From NCBI GenBank assembly GCA_035528415.1, contig DATKYQ010000097.1, positions 62,001-126,000 on the forward strand: a stretch of DNA of 64,000 nt. The letters are read 5' to 3'. This document shows, in pieces, positions 45,101 to 54,653 of this stretch. Numbering within the stretch: position 1 is the first letter of the stretch; the number at the start of each line of letters is the position of its first letter. Both the position numbers and the translations under genes were made by a program. The DNA comes from DATKYQ01 sp035528415. Its GTDB lineage: Bacteria; Myxococcota; B64-G9. The notes under the pieces were generated by a model that was given only the letters and a program-made list of their open reading frames with translations, was not told where the DNA came from and did no database searches.

Positions 45101-48100
45101 CGTGGCCAACGGCACTCCCTGCAACGACGGTGACATGTGCACTCAGGCAGATGCCTGCCAGACGGGGATCTGCGCGGGCTCGAATCCGGTGGTATGCACG
45201 CCTCAGGATTCATGTCACGACGCGGGCAGTTGCAACCCGGCCACCGGCAACTGCTCGAACCCACAAAAGCCCGACGGATCGACCTGCGATGACGGCAACC
45301 CGTGCACCCAGACCGACACGTGTTTGGCGGGCGCCTGCGGCGGGGCGAACCTGATCGTATGCACGCCGCTCGACCAATGCCATGTGGCAGGAATCTGCAA
45401 CCCGGCGACCGGAAGTTGCTCTAATCCCAACACTCCCGACGGTTCAAGCTGTGACGACGGCAACCTGTGCACCCAGACCGACACCTGTCAGTCCGGCGTC
45501 TGCTCCGGGAGTGACCCGGTCATCTGTACCTCTTCCGGCCAGTGCCATGATGCAGGAAGCTGCAGCCCGGCGACGGGCTCGTGTACGGATCCGGCCAGCC
45601 CCGACGGGACGGCATGCAACGACGCCAACCTGTGCACCCAGACCGACACCTGCCAGACAGGCATCTGCACGGGCTCGAATCCGGTAGTCTGCACGCCGCT
45701 CGACCAATGTCACGATGCCGGCGCCTGCCAACCGGCGACGGGCAGTTGCACCAACCCGAACAAGCCGGACGGAACGGGCTGCAATGACGGCAATCTGTGT
45801 ACGCAGACGGATACGTGCCAGTCGGGAAGCTGCACGGGCTCGAACCCGGTCGTGTGTTTGCCGCTTGATCAGTGCCACAACGCCGGCGCCTGCCAGCAGG
45901 CGACAGGCAGTTGCACGAACCCAAACAGACCGGACGGGACATCCTGCGACGACGGAGACCTGTGCACGCAGACCGACACATGCCAGGTTGGAATCTGTAG
46001 TGGAGCGAGCCCTGTCGTCTGCACACCACTCGATCAATGTCACGTCGCGGGTGTCTGCAACCCAGGCACCGGAAATTGCTCGAATCCGCCAAGTCCGGAC
46101 GGAACGTCGTGTGACGACGCCAACCTGTGCACACAAACGGACATTTGCCAGTCGGGAAGCTGCAGCGGATCGAATCCGGTCGTGTGTGCGCCTCTGGATC
46201 AGTGCCACGTCGCCGGAACCTGCCAACCGGCGACGGGCAGTTGCACGAACCCAAACAGACCGGACGGTTCGGTTTGCGACGATCTCAACGCCTGCTCCTC
46301 GAGCGACATTTGCCAGAGCGGCGGCTGTATCGCCGGCGCCACTGACAAGGACACCGACGGAGATACCTACCTCGACTGGTCGTGCCCGGGTGGCAGCGAC
46401 TGTTTCGACAACGACCCGTTGATCAATCCCGGTGCCAGCGAAGGTCCGAACTTGGATCCCACCTGCTCGGACGGCTGGGACAACGACTGCGACACGTTGG
46501 CCGATATGCTCGATTCGGGATGCATGCAATGCATCGTCAACATCGATTGCGAAGATTTCAATGCCTGCACGACCGACACTTGTGTCGGAGGGATTTGCCA
46601 TAACGACGCCGTCGCCGACGGCACCGGCTGCGACGACGGCGACCTGTGCACCCAGAGCGACAGCTGCCAGGCCGGAAGCTGCACGGGCTCGAATCCGGTG
46701 GGCTGCACGGCGCTCGACCAGTGTCACAATGTGGGCACCTGCAACCCTGCTACAGGCAGCTGTTCGAATCCGCAGAAGCCCAACGGCTCGAGTTGCGATG
46801 ACGGTGACCTGTGCACACAGACCGATAGCTGCCAATCGGGAAGTTGCACCGGCTCTAATCCTGTGGCCTGCACGCCTCTTGATCAGTGTCACAATGCCGG
46901 CATCTGCAACCCTGGGACGGGAAGTTGCTCGAACCCGGCCAAACCGAACGGAACCTCCTGCGACGACGGAAACCTGTGCACCCAGAGCGACAGTTGCCAG
47001 GCCGGAAGCTGCACGGGTTCGAACCCGGTGACCTGTTCGGCGCTCGACCAGTGTCACGACGTCGGGACTTGCAACCCCGCAACCGGTGGTTGCACGAACC
47101 CGCAGAAGCCCGACGGCTCGAATTGCGATGACGGTGATCTGTGCACCCAGAGCGACATCTGCCAGTCGGGGAGTTGTACGGGTTCGAACCCTGTGATTTG
47201 CACTGCGCTCGACCAGTGTCACAATGCGGGCACCTGCAACCCGGCGACGGGAAGTTGCTCGAATCCCAATAAGCCCAACGGCTCGAGTTGCGATGACGGC
47301 GACCTGTGCACCCAGACCGATAGCTGCCAGGACGGCAGCTGCCTGGGCGCGGATCCTGTCGCCTGCTCCCCCCTCGATCAGTGTCACGACGCGGGTATCT
47401 GCAATCCAGGCACCGGAAGTTGCTCGAATCCGGCCAAGCCCGACGGTTCGAGTTGTGACGACAGTGATCTATGCACGCAAAGTGACACCTGCCAGGCGGG
47501 AAGCTGCACCGGTTCGAACCCGGTAAGCTGTACGGCGCTCGACCAATGCCACGACGTCGGAAGCTGCAACCCCGCGACGGGCAGCTGCACGAACCCGCCA
47601 AAGCCCGATGGTTCGAGTTGCGACGATGGTGATCTGTGCACTCAGACGGACACCTGCCAGGCCGGAAGCTGCGCGGGCTCGAACCCTGTAAGCTGCACGG
47701 CGCTCGACCAGTGCCACAATGCTGGCACTTGCAATCCCGCTACGGGCAGTTGCTCGAACCCGCAAAAGCCCGACGGATCGAGCTGTGACGACAGCGATCT
47801 GTGCACTCAGACGGACACCTGCCAGTCGGGAAGTTGTATCGGTGCCGACCCTGTGGCATGCACGCCGTTGGATCAGTGTCATGATGCCGGCACTTGCAAC
47901 CCGGGAACTGGCAGTTGCTCGAATCCGCAGAAACCGAACGGCACGGGCTGCAACGACGGCAACTTGTGCACGCAGGCAGACACCTGTCAGTCGGGAAGCT
48001 GCACGGGTTCCAACTTGGTGATATGCACTCAACTCGATCAGTGCCACGATGCCGGTGTCTGCAACCCGGCCACCGGTGGTTGCTCTAATCCGAACAAACC

Positions 48101-51100
48101 GAACGGGACTGGTTGCGACGATGGCGACTTGTGCACCCAGACAGATACCTGCCAGTCTGGAAGTTGCAGCGGCGCAAACCCGATTATTTGCACACCGCTC
48201 GACCAGTGCCATGTCGCCGGAATATGCAACCCGGCCACGGGAAACTGCTCGAACCCGAACAAGGGGGACGGATCGGCCTGCGACGACGGAGAACAGTGTT
48301 CTCAGACAGACACCTGCCTGGGAGGAACTTGCGTTACAGGAGTCACCGACAAGGACACCGACGGCGACACCTATCTGGACAGCAGCTGCCCCGGAGGCAA
48401 TGACTGTGACGATAACCGCGGGTTCATCAATCCGGGAGAGACGGAAGGTCCCTACCTCGATGCGACCTGTGGAGATAGTTGGGACAACGATTGCGATACC
48501 TTCGTGGATATGAACGACTCCGGATGCATGCAGTGTATCGCCCACTCTGAATGCGAAGACGGCAACCCCTGCACGACCGACCTTTGCATATCGGGTGAAT
48601 GCCAGAACAACCCGGTGATAGACGGGACCGCTTGTGACGACGGCGATCTTTGCACCCAGACGGACACTTGCCAGGCCGGCACCTGCACGGGCTCCAACCC
48701 AGTTGTCTGCACGGCCCTCGACCAGTGCCACGTCGCCGGCACCTGCAATCCCGGAACGGGCAGTTGCTCGAACCCGCAAAAGCCCAACGGCTCGATCTGC
48801 AACGATGGCGACCTGTGCACCCAGACCGACACCTGCCAGGCAGGAAGTTGCACGGGAGTAGATCCGGTGGTCTGCAGCGCGCAGGATCAATGCCATAACG
48901 CCGGGACGTGCAACCCTGCCACGGGCAGTTGCTCCAATCCGCAGAAGCCCGACGGGACAGCTTGTAACGACTCCAACCTGTGTACTCAAACGGACACCTG
49001 CCAGTCGGGGAGCTGTACGGGCTCCAGTCCGGTTGTGTGCTCGCCTCTCGACCAGTGTCACAACACCGGGACGTGCAACCCGGCCACGGGCAGTTGCTCG
49101 AACCCGCAAAAGCCCAACGGAACGTCGTGCGACGACGGGGATCTGTGCACGCAAACCGATACCTGCCAGTCGGGAAGTTGCAGCGGGTCGAACCCCGTAA
49201 GCTGTACGCCACTAGACCAGTGCCATAATGCCGGGACATGCAACCCGGCCACCGGCAGTTGCTCTAACCCGAACAAGCCCAACGGGACGGGCTGCGACGA
49301 CGGAGACCTGTGCACGCAGACCGACACCTGCCAGTCGGGAAGTTGCACCGGGGCGAACCCGATCGTCTGCAGCGCGCAGGATCAGTGCCATGACGCCGGG
49401 ACGTGCAACCCGGCCACCGGCAGTTGCTCTAATCCGCCAAAGCCCGACGGGTCGGCCTGCGACGACTCGAACCTGTGTTCACAGACCGACACTTGCCAGT
49501 CGGGAAGCTGTACGGGCTCGAACCCGGTTGTTTGCACGGCGCTCGACCAGTGCCACAATGCAGGCATCTGCCAGCCGGCCACGGGCAATTGCACAAACCC
49601 GAACAAGCCGGACGGGACGGGCTGCGATGACTCCGACTTGTGTACTCAGACGGACACTTGCCAATCGGGGAGTTGCACGGGTTCTAACCCGGTGATCTGC
49701 ACGGCGCTCGACCAGTGCCACAATGCGGGCACCTGCAACCCTGCCTCGGGCAGTTGCTCCAATCCGAACAAACCGAACGGTACGTCGTGCGACGACTCCA
49801 ACCTGTGTACGCAAACGGACACCTGCCAGTCGGGAAGCTGCACGGGTTCGAACCCGGTTGTCTGCACAGCGCTCGACCAGTGCCACGACGTGGGCACTTG
49901 CCAGCCGGCGACGGGCAGTTGCACAGACCCGAACAAGCCGAACGGTACGTCCTGCGACGACTCGAACCTATGCACCCAGACCGACACCTGCCAGTCGGGC
50001 AGTTGTTCGGGATCGAACCCGGTAGTATGCACGCCGCTCGACCAGTGTCACATCGCGGGTATCTGCCTGCCGGCGACGGGCAGTTGCAGCAACCCGCAAA
50101 AGCCGAACGGGACGGGTTGCGACGACTCCAACCTGTGCACCCAGACCGACACCTGCCAGTCTGGAAGCTGCACCGGTTCGAACCCGGTTATTTGCACGCC
50201 GCTAGACCAGTGCCACATTGCCGGAACGTGTAACCCCGGAAGCGGCAGTTGTTCCAATCCGAACAGGCCCGACGGTACGTCATGTGACGACTCGAACCTG
50301 TGCACCCAGACCGACACCTGCCAATCGGGAAGTTGCACCGGTTCGAACCCGGTAGTGTGCATTCCGCTGGATCAATGCCATGTCTCCGGCATCTGCAACC
50401 CTATAACGGGTAACTGTTCCAATCCAAACAGTCCCAACGGGACCGCCTGCAACGACGGCAACATCTGCTCGACGCTCGACACCTGCCAGGGAGGGAGTTG
50501 TACGGCCGGTGCCACCACCAAGGACACCGACGGCGACACCTACTTGGATGGGGCTTGCCCTGGAGGAGATGATTGCGACGACAACCAGATCTCGGTCAAT
50601 CCGGGCGCCAGCGAGGGGCCATTCGGAAACCCGACTTGCTCGGACGGCTGGGACAATGACTGCGACATGTTCTTCGACATCAACGATACCGACTGCATGG
50701 AGTGTCTGGTCAACGGGGATTGCGACGACAGCAATGTCTGCACGACGGATGTCTGTTCCGGCGGAGTCTGCAACAACAACCCGGTTGCCAACGGCACAGG
50801 CTGCAACGACGGCAACATGTGCACGCAGACCGACACCTGCCAGGCGGGCGTCTGCACCGGCTCCAACCCGGTTATCTGCACGGCTTCCGACCAATGTCAT
50901 GTCGCCGGTACATGCAACATCATTACCGGCGCCTGTTCGGATCCTCCCAAGCCGAACGGCACGCCCTGCGATGACTCCGACCAGTGCACGCAGACCGACA
51001 CTTGTCAGGCCGGGACATGCACGGGCGCCGATCCGGTGGTCTGCACGGCGCTGGATCAGTGCCATGACGTCGGCATCTGTCAGTCGGCGACGGGCAGCTG

Positions 51101-54100
51101 CACCAACCCGAACAAGCCCAACGGGACAGGCTGCAACGATTCCGACCTGTGCACCCAGACGGACACCTGCCAATCCGGGGCGTGCACGGGCTCGAACCCG
51201 GTTGTATGTACGGCGCTCGACCAGTGCCACAATGCCGGCATTTGCAACCCGGGAACGGGCAGTTGCTCGAATCCGCCAAAGCCCGACGGGACAGGCTGTA
51301 ATGATGGCGATTTGTGCACCCAGACGGACACCTGCCAGACGGGGACGTGTACGGGCTCGAGCCCGGTTGTCTGCACGCCGCTCGATCAGTGCCACGATGT
51401 CGGCGTCTGCCAGCCGGCGACGGGTAGTTGCACGAACCCGAACAAGACGGACGGGACGGGCTGCAACGACTCCGACCTGTGTACCCAGACCGACACTTGC
51501 CAGTCGGGAAGTTGCACGGGCTCGAACCCGGTTGTCTGCACGCCGCTCGACCAGTGCCACAATGCCGGCACCTGCCAGCCGGCGACGGGCAGTTGCACCA
51601 ACCCGAACAAGCCAAACGGAACGGGCTGCGATGACTCCAACCTGTGCACCCAGACGGACACCTGCCAGTCTGGAAGCTGCACCGGCTCGAACCCGGTCGT
51701 CTGCACGGCGCTCGACCAGTGTCACAATACGGGCATTTGCCAGCCGGCGACGGGCAACTGCACCAACCCGAACAAGCCGGACGGGACGAATTGCGACGAC
51801 TCGGATCTTTGCACACAGACCGACACTTGCCAGTTGGGGACGTGTACGGGTTCGAACCCGGTGGTCTGCATGCCGCTCGACCAGTGTCATAATGCCGGCG
51901 TCTGCCAATCGGCGACCGGAAGCTGCACTAACCCGAGCAAGCCCGATGGGACCAACTGCGACGACGCCGATCTGTGCACCCAGACCGATACCTGCCAGTC
52001 TGGAAGCTGCACCGGCTCGAACCCGGTCGTCTGCACGGCGCTCGACCAGTGTCACAACGCCGGCAACTGCCAATCGGCGACGGGCAGTTGCACGAACCCA
52101 CAAAAGCCCGACGGGACGAACTGCGACGACTCAAACCTGTGCACCCAGACCGACACCTGCCAGACGGGCATCTGCACCGGATCGAACCCGGTTGTCTGCA
52201 CGCCGCTCGATCAATGTCACAACGCCGGTAACTGCCAGTCGGCGACCGGGAATTGCACAAACCCGAACAAGCCCGACGGAGCTAACTGCGACGACGCCGA
52301 TCTGTGCACCCAGACCGACACCTGCCAGTCGGGAACCTGCACCGGTTCGAACCCGATCGTGTGCACTCCACTCGACCAGTGTCACAACGCGGGCAATTGT
52401 CAGCAGGCGACTGGCAACTGCACCAACCCGAGCAAGCCGGACGGGAGCGGCTGCGATGACTCAGACCTGTGCACCCAGACCGACACCTGCCAGACCGGCA
52501 CCTGCACCGGCTCGAACCCGGTTGTGTGTGTGCCGCTCGATCAATGTCACAACGCCGGCATCTGCCAGCCGGCCAGCGGCAACTGTACGAACCCGAACAA
52601 GCCCAATGGAACCAGCTGTGACGATAGCGACCTATGCTCGTTCACTGATGTCTGCACCGATGGAACCTGTGCCGGAGCCCCGTACTCATGCGACGACAGC
52701 GATTTCTGCACCTTGGATAGCTGCTATGGCGACGGCACTTGTATCTGGACCGACAATCCGGCCAAGACCTCGGACCCGAACTGGGAATGGGTCGAAGTTA
52801 GTTGCGACGGGCTGGACAACGACTGCGACGGTGCTCAGGACGAGGGTTGTGGTGGAGACGTCATCACCGGGGTGGAGGTTATTCCGTACTCGGACGGCCC
52901 GGGACTGAGGCGAATCTCGGGCAACGGTCAGATGGGACCCATTCAGAAGACTCTGCCCAACTCACTCATCGTCCAGCTAAACGATGCGGGCGGTAGTCCC
53001 ATGCCGGGACAGCAGCTGACTTTTTCGGTGGAGCCGCCCAACAAGGTTTGCATCGGAGTCGGGGGTCAGTACACCCCGGCCAACGGGCTGGCCACCTTCA
53101 ACATTCCCAGGGTCTGCAACGATACTGAGGGTTTTCTTCTCGGAACGAATCCGACCCGCACCGACATTAATGGTCAGGCATCGATCGGGTTCCAACTGCC
53201 TTTCGACTACGGTATGAGCGTCATCTCGGCGACCGCCGCCGGTCAGACTGTGTACTTCTTTGAAGTCGCGGCCCCCGAACTGACCTCGACCATCGTGCTG
53301 CCGACCCCTGGAGGATATTCCAACACGAACCCTGCCCTGGGGCCTCTCAAGGTTACAAAGCGGCCGGGCGGATCGTCGAGTGCCTTTTTAAGCAACATTG
53401 ACAACTATACTCTGGCCATCACCGGACTCTCGGCGACGACTCCTGCTGTAGATGGCGTAACCGCCGCGCCCCTGTGGGCTCCGGGAGAGCAATTGACGAT
53501 TACTGGAGTGAATTTCAATGATGATGGCGGCGGGACGGTCCGAGTCTGGATCGGCGGTGTCGAAGTCACACCGAGTTCCTACAACGATACACAGATCACC
53601 GTCCCGATTCCCGAGGGAATGCCGATGACAGCGTCGGTCATTGTTGATGACGGAACAACGACTCCGTTTGAAAGTTCATCGGGTAACGTGCCCGGGGTGG
53701 CTGCCGCGGTTGCCCACGTCTGGCGCACTGCCCCTAAGCCCATCTACATCTTTGCCAACGAGAAGAATCGTTCTGGAAGCGAGGCCAAGGTGAAGCTGCT
53801 GGGCCTTGATAACTGGGGCAACCCGGTGCCCATCTCCGGCGCTTCACCGAGCCTGTGGTCCGAGGACCCTGACGGGAGTACTCCGGCCGACTCGGTAAGT
53901 GTAGAGAACTTCGATTCGTCAACGGGTATCGCACGGGTGGTGCATGTATCTTCCACCATCCGATCGGCCGTGATAGCCGGCAGGGTAAACGGCATCGACA
54001 CGACCGGCAACCAGGACACAGTCGTGTCAACGGTTCCCAATACCTTAGCTCCTGCCGATTTCAGCGGAGCGGGGCTCGGCAATAGCGACGGTATAAACGA

Positions 54101-54653
54101 TGTCATCCTGAGAGGCGGCGACGACGGGTCTACCACGGACTCGGCCCGTATGAATCCCGCCATCCGATTCAACAGTGGCTCTCGGCCGGTCGATTTCGAT
54201 GTGACCACGATCAACTATATGTGCACAATAGGGGGCAACCCGAGCTACGAGTGCCCGCCATCGTCCCAGATCTCCACGACTTTCGGGCCGGTCTTCGAGA
54301 CGGAGGCCAACATCTCGGTTGGAACGATCACCGGCGATGGCGATCTGATAAAGGTAACCGGCGGTGGAATAAGCGCCGTGGGCGGAACGGGTTTGTGTCT
54401 CTACTCGGGTGGTGAGCAGGGGTTGAACACCGTCATTGGAGTAACCGTGGCTTACGATCCTGATATGGCAGGCCCGGGCACCATGGGGGTCAACGGTTTC
54501 ATTCTGCCGGGCTGGTTCTTCCAGGATTTCACCTCGGGCGGCGAGCAGCAGACTATTGAGTCCTACTACAGTGGGTTGATCCTCTTCGACGAACCCGCAA
54601 ACGAGTTCCGCAACCTGATCATGCGCCTGTTGCTCAACCGCGCCATGCCTTGA
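42165..54653 (+). CDS. giant cysteine-rich repeat lipoprotein, 4162 aa
   Basis: Signal with two possible lipoboxes (L-L-A-C, F-S-G-C). Residues ~40-145 are Ig/Big-like. Residues ~155-300 are Cys-rich and MopE-like modules. About 300-780 is a diverged Cys repeat set, and about 784-3490 holds some 43 units of 55 residues. C-terminal part: a MopE-like motif near 3545, an invasin-type Ig-like region (~3560-3700), an IPT/TIG-like domain (~3762-3842), then beta-rich sequence. Each 55-residue unit has 8 Cys, so well over 300 in all; disulfides should make a stiff fibre. The start is ATG 42165 behind GGGAG. Expression is probably set by the upstream riboswitch. Likely an adhesin or stalk (inference). 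Confidence 0.88.
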   Translation: MAAKTGTIRARLLSTSVALVLLACGWLFSGCDSGSVHAQLVGDMSVDPDNIPTSGEAEAEVAVWVYLEGAARTPIEGAQVELLSSRNQGGNLVDTIEQPDVPTDPDGRGVAFIGSTTVGEAGLVVKVNGAPLCDHYEAGKCVRLQKMVTFYLVCSGGLENCNGECVDTGGDPENCGGCGTTCSFDNAVALCDAGLCAMGDCNLGWGDCNSDPADGCETSIMGDRENCGSCGNSCPQGLGCLNGECSITCHDDDLDGFDDASCGGADCDDTDPDSYPGATETCDGADNDCDGVVDQLPEASVSCDDDNDCTADVCQRGRACVNIPLQEGSCDDGDDCTMNDSCRAGACFGAPFDADGDGHQSPACGGNDCDDGNAGVYPGAFEGAGLPQSCADGLDNDCDGLTDMADGLCNPCQTDIECADGDLCNGVETCIASACRAGTAVDCNDVNGCTDDSCLPATGACSHVDNTAPCEDGDLCTQGDVCSGGACQPGGAALDCNDANDCTDDACQPATGCVYTNNTTACDDLNPCTVGDACAGGFCQPGSQTQACDDSNGCTDDSCNPAQGGCVFTPNALPCNDGDPCTQGDACGSSACQPGTPRPCDDNNVCTDDSCDSGTGNCVHTYNTAACEDGDDCTANDTCNNGACTGVVVDVDGDGFFSWDCGGVDCDDTDENVNPSVFEGPQGSPLCSDSIDNDCDMATDSNDPGCAPCTVDADCSDGNVCTGIEICQAGLCAPGTPLDCSDSNPCTDDLCDAQTGCFTLDNADPCNDGDACTLTDNCLSGTCVGINPVVCAPLDQCHDAGVCNPASGVCSNPNTANDTPCNDNSLCTASDTCQAGVCSGQNPVVCTPVDSCHDAGVCNPTTGICSNPVKPDGAGCNDGNLCTQVDTCLSGNCNGASPVQCLTLDQCHNAGICNPATGSCTDPDKPDGTSCDDSDACTLTDDCQAGTCTGSNQVACSASDQCHAAGVCNPATGVCSDPPVANGTPCNDGDMCTQADACQTGICAGSNPVVCTPQDSCHDAGSCNPATGNCSNPQKPDGSTCDDGNPCTQTDTCLAGACGGANLIVCTPLDQCHVAGICNPATGSCSNPNTPDGSSCDDGNLCTQTDTCQSGVCSGSDPVICTSSGQCHDAGSCSPATGSCTDPASPDGTACNDANLCTQTDTCQTGICTGSNPVVCTPLDQCHDAGACQPATGSCTNPNKPDGTGCNDGNLCTQTDTCQSGSCTGSNPVVCLPLDQCHNAGACQQATGSCTNPNRPDGTSCDDGDLCTQTDTCQVGICSGASPVVCTPLDQCHVAGVCNPGTGNCSNPPSPDGTSCDDANLCTQTDICQSGSCSGSNPVVCAPLDQCHVAGTCQPATGSCTNPNRPDGSVCDDLNACSSSDICQSGGCIAGATDKDTDGDTYLDWSCPGGSDCFDNDPLINPGASEGPNLDPTCSDGWDNDCDTLADMLDSGCMQCIVNIDCEDFNACTTDTCVGGICHNDAVADGTGCDDGDLCTQSDSCQAGSCTGSNPVGCTALDQCHNVGTCNPATGSCSNPQKPNGSSCDDGDLCTQTDSCQSGSCTGSNPVACTPLDQCHNAGICNPGTGSCSNPAKPNGTSCDDGNLCTQSDSCQAGSCTGSNPVTCSALDQCHDVGTCNPATGGCTNPQKPDGSNCDDGDLCTQSDICQSGSCTGSNPVICTALDQCHNAGTCNPATGSCSNPNKPNGSSCDDGDLCTQTDSCQDGSCLGADPVACSPLDQCHDAGICNPGTGSCSNPAKPDGSSCDDSDLCTQSDTCQAGSCTGSNPVSCTALDQCHDVGSCNPATGSCTNPPKPDGSSCDDGDLCTQTDTCQAGSCAGSNPVSCTALDQCHNAGTCNPATGSCSNPQKPDGSSCDDSDLCTQTDTCQSGSCIGADPVACTPLDQCHDAGTCNPGTGSCSNPQKPNGTGCNDGNLCTQADTCQSGSCTGSNLVICTQLDQCHDAGVCNPATGGCSNPNKPNGTGCDDGDLCTQTDTCQSGSCSGANPIICTPLDQCHVAGICNPATGNCSNPNKGDGSACDDGEQCSQTDTCLGGTCVTGVTDKDTDGDTYLDSSCPGGNDCDDNRGFINPGETEGPYLDATCGDSWDNDCDTFVDMNDSGCMQCIAHSECEDGNPCTTDLCISGECQNNPVIDGTACDDGDLCTQTDTCQAGTCTGSNPVVCTALDQCHVAGTCNPGTGSCSNPQKPNGSICNDGDLCTQTDTCQAGSCTGVDPVVCSAQDQCHNAGTCNPATGSCSNPQKPDGTACNDSNLCTQTDTCQSGSCTGSSPVVCSPLDQCHNTGTCNPATGSCSNPQKPNGTSCDDGDLCTQTDTCQSGSCSGSNPVSCTPLDQCHNAGTCNPATGSCSNPNKPNGTGCDDGDLCTQTDTCQSGSCTGANPIVCSAQDQCHDAGTCNPATGSCSNPPKPDGSACDDSNLCSQTDTCQSGSCTGSNPVVCTALDQCHNAGICQPATGNCTNPNKPDGTGCDDSDLCTQTDTCQSGSCTGSNPVICTALDQCHNAGTCNPASGSCSNPNKPNGTSCDDSNLCTQTDTCQSGSCTGSNPVVCTALDQCHDVGTCQPATGSCTDPNKPNGTSCDDSNLCTQTDTCQSGSCSGSNPVVCTPLDQCHIAGICLPATGSCSNPQKPNGTGCDDSNLCTQTDTCQSGSCTGSNPVICTPLDQCHIAGTCNPGSGSCSNPNRPDGTSCDDSNLCTQTDTCQSGSCTGSNPVVCIPLDQCHVSGICNPITGNCSNPNSPNGTACNDGNICSTLDTCQGGSCTAGATTKDTDGDTYLDGACPGGDDCDDNQISVNPGASEGPFGNPTCSDGWDNDCDMFFDINDTDCMECLVNGDCDDSNVCTTDVCSGGVCNNNPVANGTGCNDGNMCTQTDTCQAGVCTGSNPVICTASDQCHVAGTCNIITGACSDPPKPNGTPCDDSDQCTQTDTCQAGTCTGADPVVCTALDQCHDVGICQSATGSCTNPNKPNGTGCNDSDLCTQTDTCQSGACTGSNPVVCTALDQCHNAGICNPGTGSCSNPPKPDGTGCNDGDLCTQTDTCQTGTCTGSSPVVCTPLDQCHDVGVCQPATGSCTNPNKTDGTGCNDSDLCTQTDTCQSGSCTGSNPVVCTPLDQCHNAGTCQPATGSCTNPNKPNGTGCDDSNLCTQTDTCQSGSCTGSNPVVCTALDQCHNTGICQPATGNCTNPNKPDGTNCDDSDLCTQTDTCQLGTCTGSNPVVCMPLDQCHNAGVCQSATGSCTNPSKPDGTNCDDADLCTQTDTCQSGSCTGSNPVVCTALDQCHNAGNCQSATGSCTNPQKPDGTNCDDSNLCTQTDTCQTGICTGSNPVVCTPLDQCHNAGNCQSATGNCTNPNKPDGANCDDADLCTQTDTCQSGTCTGSNPIVCTPLDQCHNAGNCQQATGNCTNPSKPDGSGCDDSDLCTQTDTCQTGTCTGSNPVVCVPLDQCHNAGICQPASGNCTNPNKPNGTSCDDSDLCSFTDVCTDGTCAGAPYSCDDSDFCTLDSCYGDGTCIWTDNPAKTSDPNWEWVEVSCDGLDNDCDGAQDEGCGGDVITGVEVIPYSDGPGLRRISGNGQMGPIQKTLPNSLIVQLNDAGGSPMPGQQLTFSVEPPNKVCIGVGGQYTPANGLATFNIPRVCNDTEGFLLGTNPTRTDINGQASIGFQLPFDYGMSVISATAAGQTVYFFEVAAPELTSTIVLPTPGGYSNTNPALGPLKVTKRPGGSSSAFLSNIDNYTLAITGLSATTPAVDGVTAAPLWAPGEQLTITGVNFNDDGGGTVRVWIGGVEVTPSSYNDTQITVPIPEGMPMTASVIVDDGTTTPFESSSGNVPGVAAAVAHVWRTAPKPIYIFANEKNRSGSEAKVKLLGLDNWGNPVPISGASPSLWSEDPDGSTPADSVSVENFDSSTGIARVVHVSSTIRSAVIAGRVNGIDTTGNQDTVVSTVPNTLAPADFSGAGLGNSDGINDVILRGGDDGSTTDSARMNPAIRFNSGSRPVDFDVTTINYMCTIGGNPSYECPPSSQISTTFGPVFETEANISVGTITGDGDLIKVTGGGISAVGGTGLCLYSGGEQGLNTVIGVTVAYDPDMAGPGTMGVNGFILPGWFFQDFTSGGEQQTIESYYSGLILFDEPANEFRNLIMRLLLNRAMP
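44518..52640 (+). repeat. 165-nt tandem repeats in four higher-order blocks
   Basis: About 43 units encoding the pattern L-D-Q-C-H-N-A-G-T-C, P-A-T-G-S-C, N-P-N-K-P-N-G-T, C-D-D..L-C-T-Q-T-D-T-C, S-G-S-C-T-G-S-N-P-V-V-C. They fall into blocks of 11, 10, 11 and 11 units (about 44.5-46.3, 46.7-48.3, 48.7-50.5 and 50.9-52.6 kb). The blocks are parted by three inserts near 46.34, 48.34 and 50.52 kb, which encode K-D-T-D-G-D-T-Y-L-D and W-D-N-D-C-D. The super-repeat is about 2.1 kb. Confidence 0.9.

Noticed and set aside
45444..52103. Long open frames on the minus strand inside the giant repeat gene (for example 45444-47387, 47469-49154, 50280-52103)
   Set aside because: They are mirror images of the 165-nt repeats. 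A GC-rich repeat with few stop-generating codons stays open on the other strand; the products are repetitive Arg/Ala/Val sequence without start sites, signals or known domains.
44518..52640. Regular repeats that might suggest a CRISPR or satellite array
   Set aside because: The period is 165 nt, with no unique spacers, and the frame is kept throughout with conserved Cys positions. It is protein-coding.
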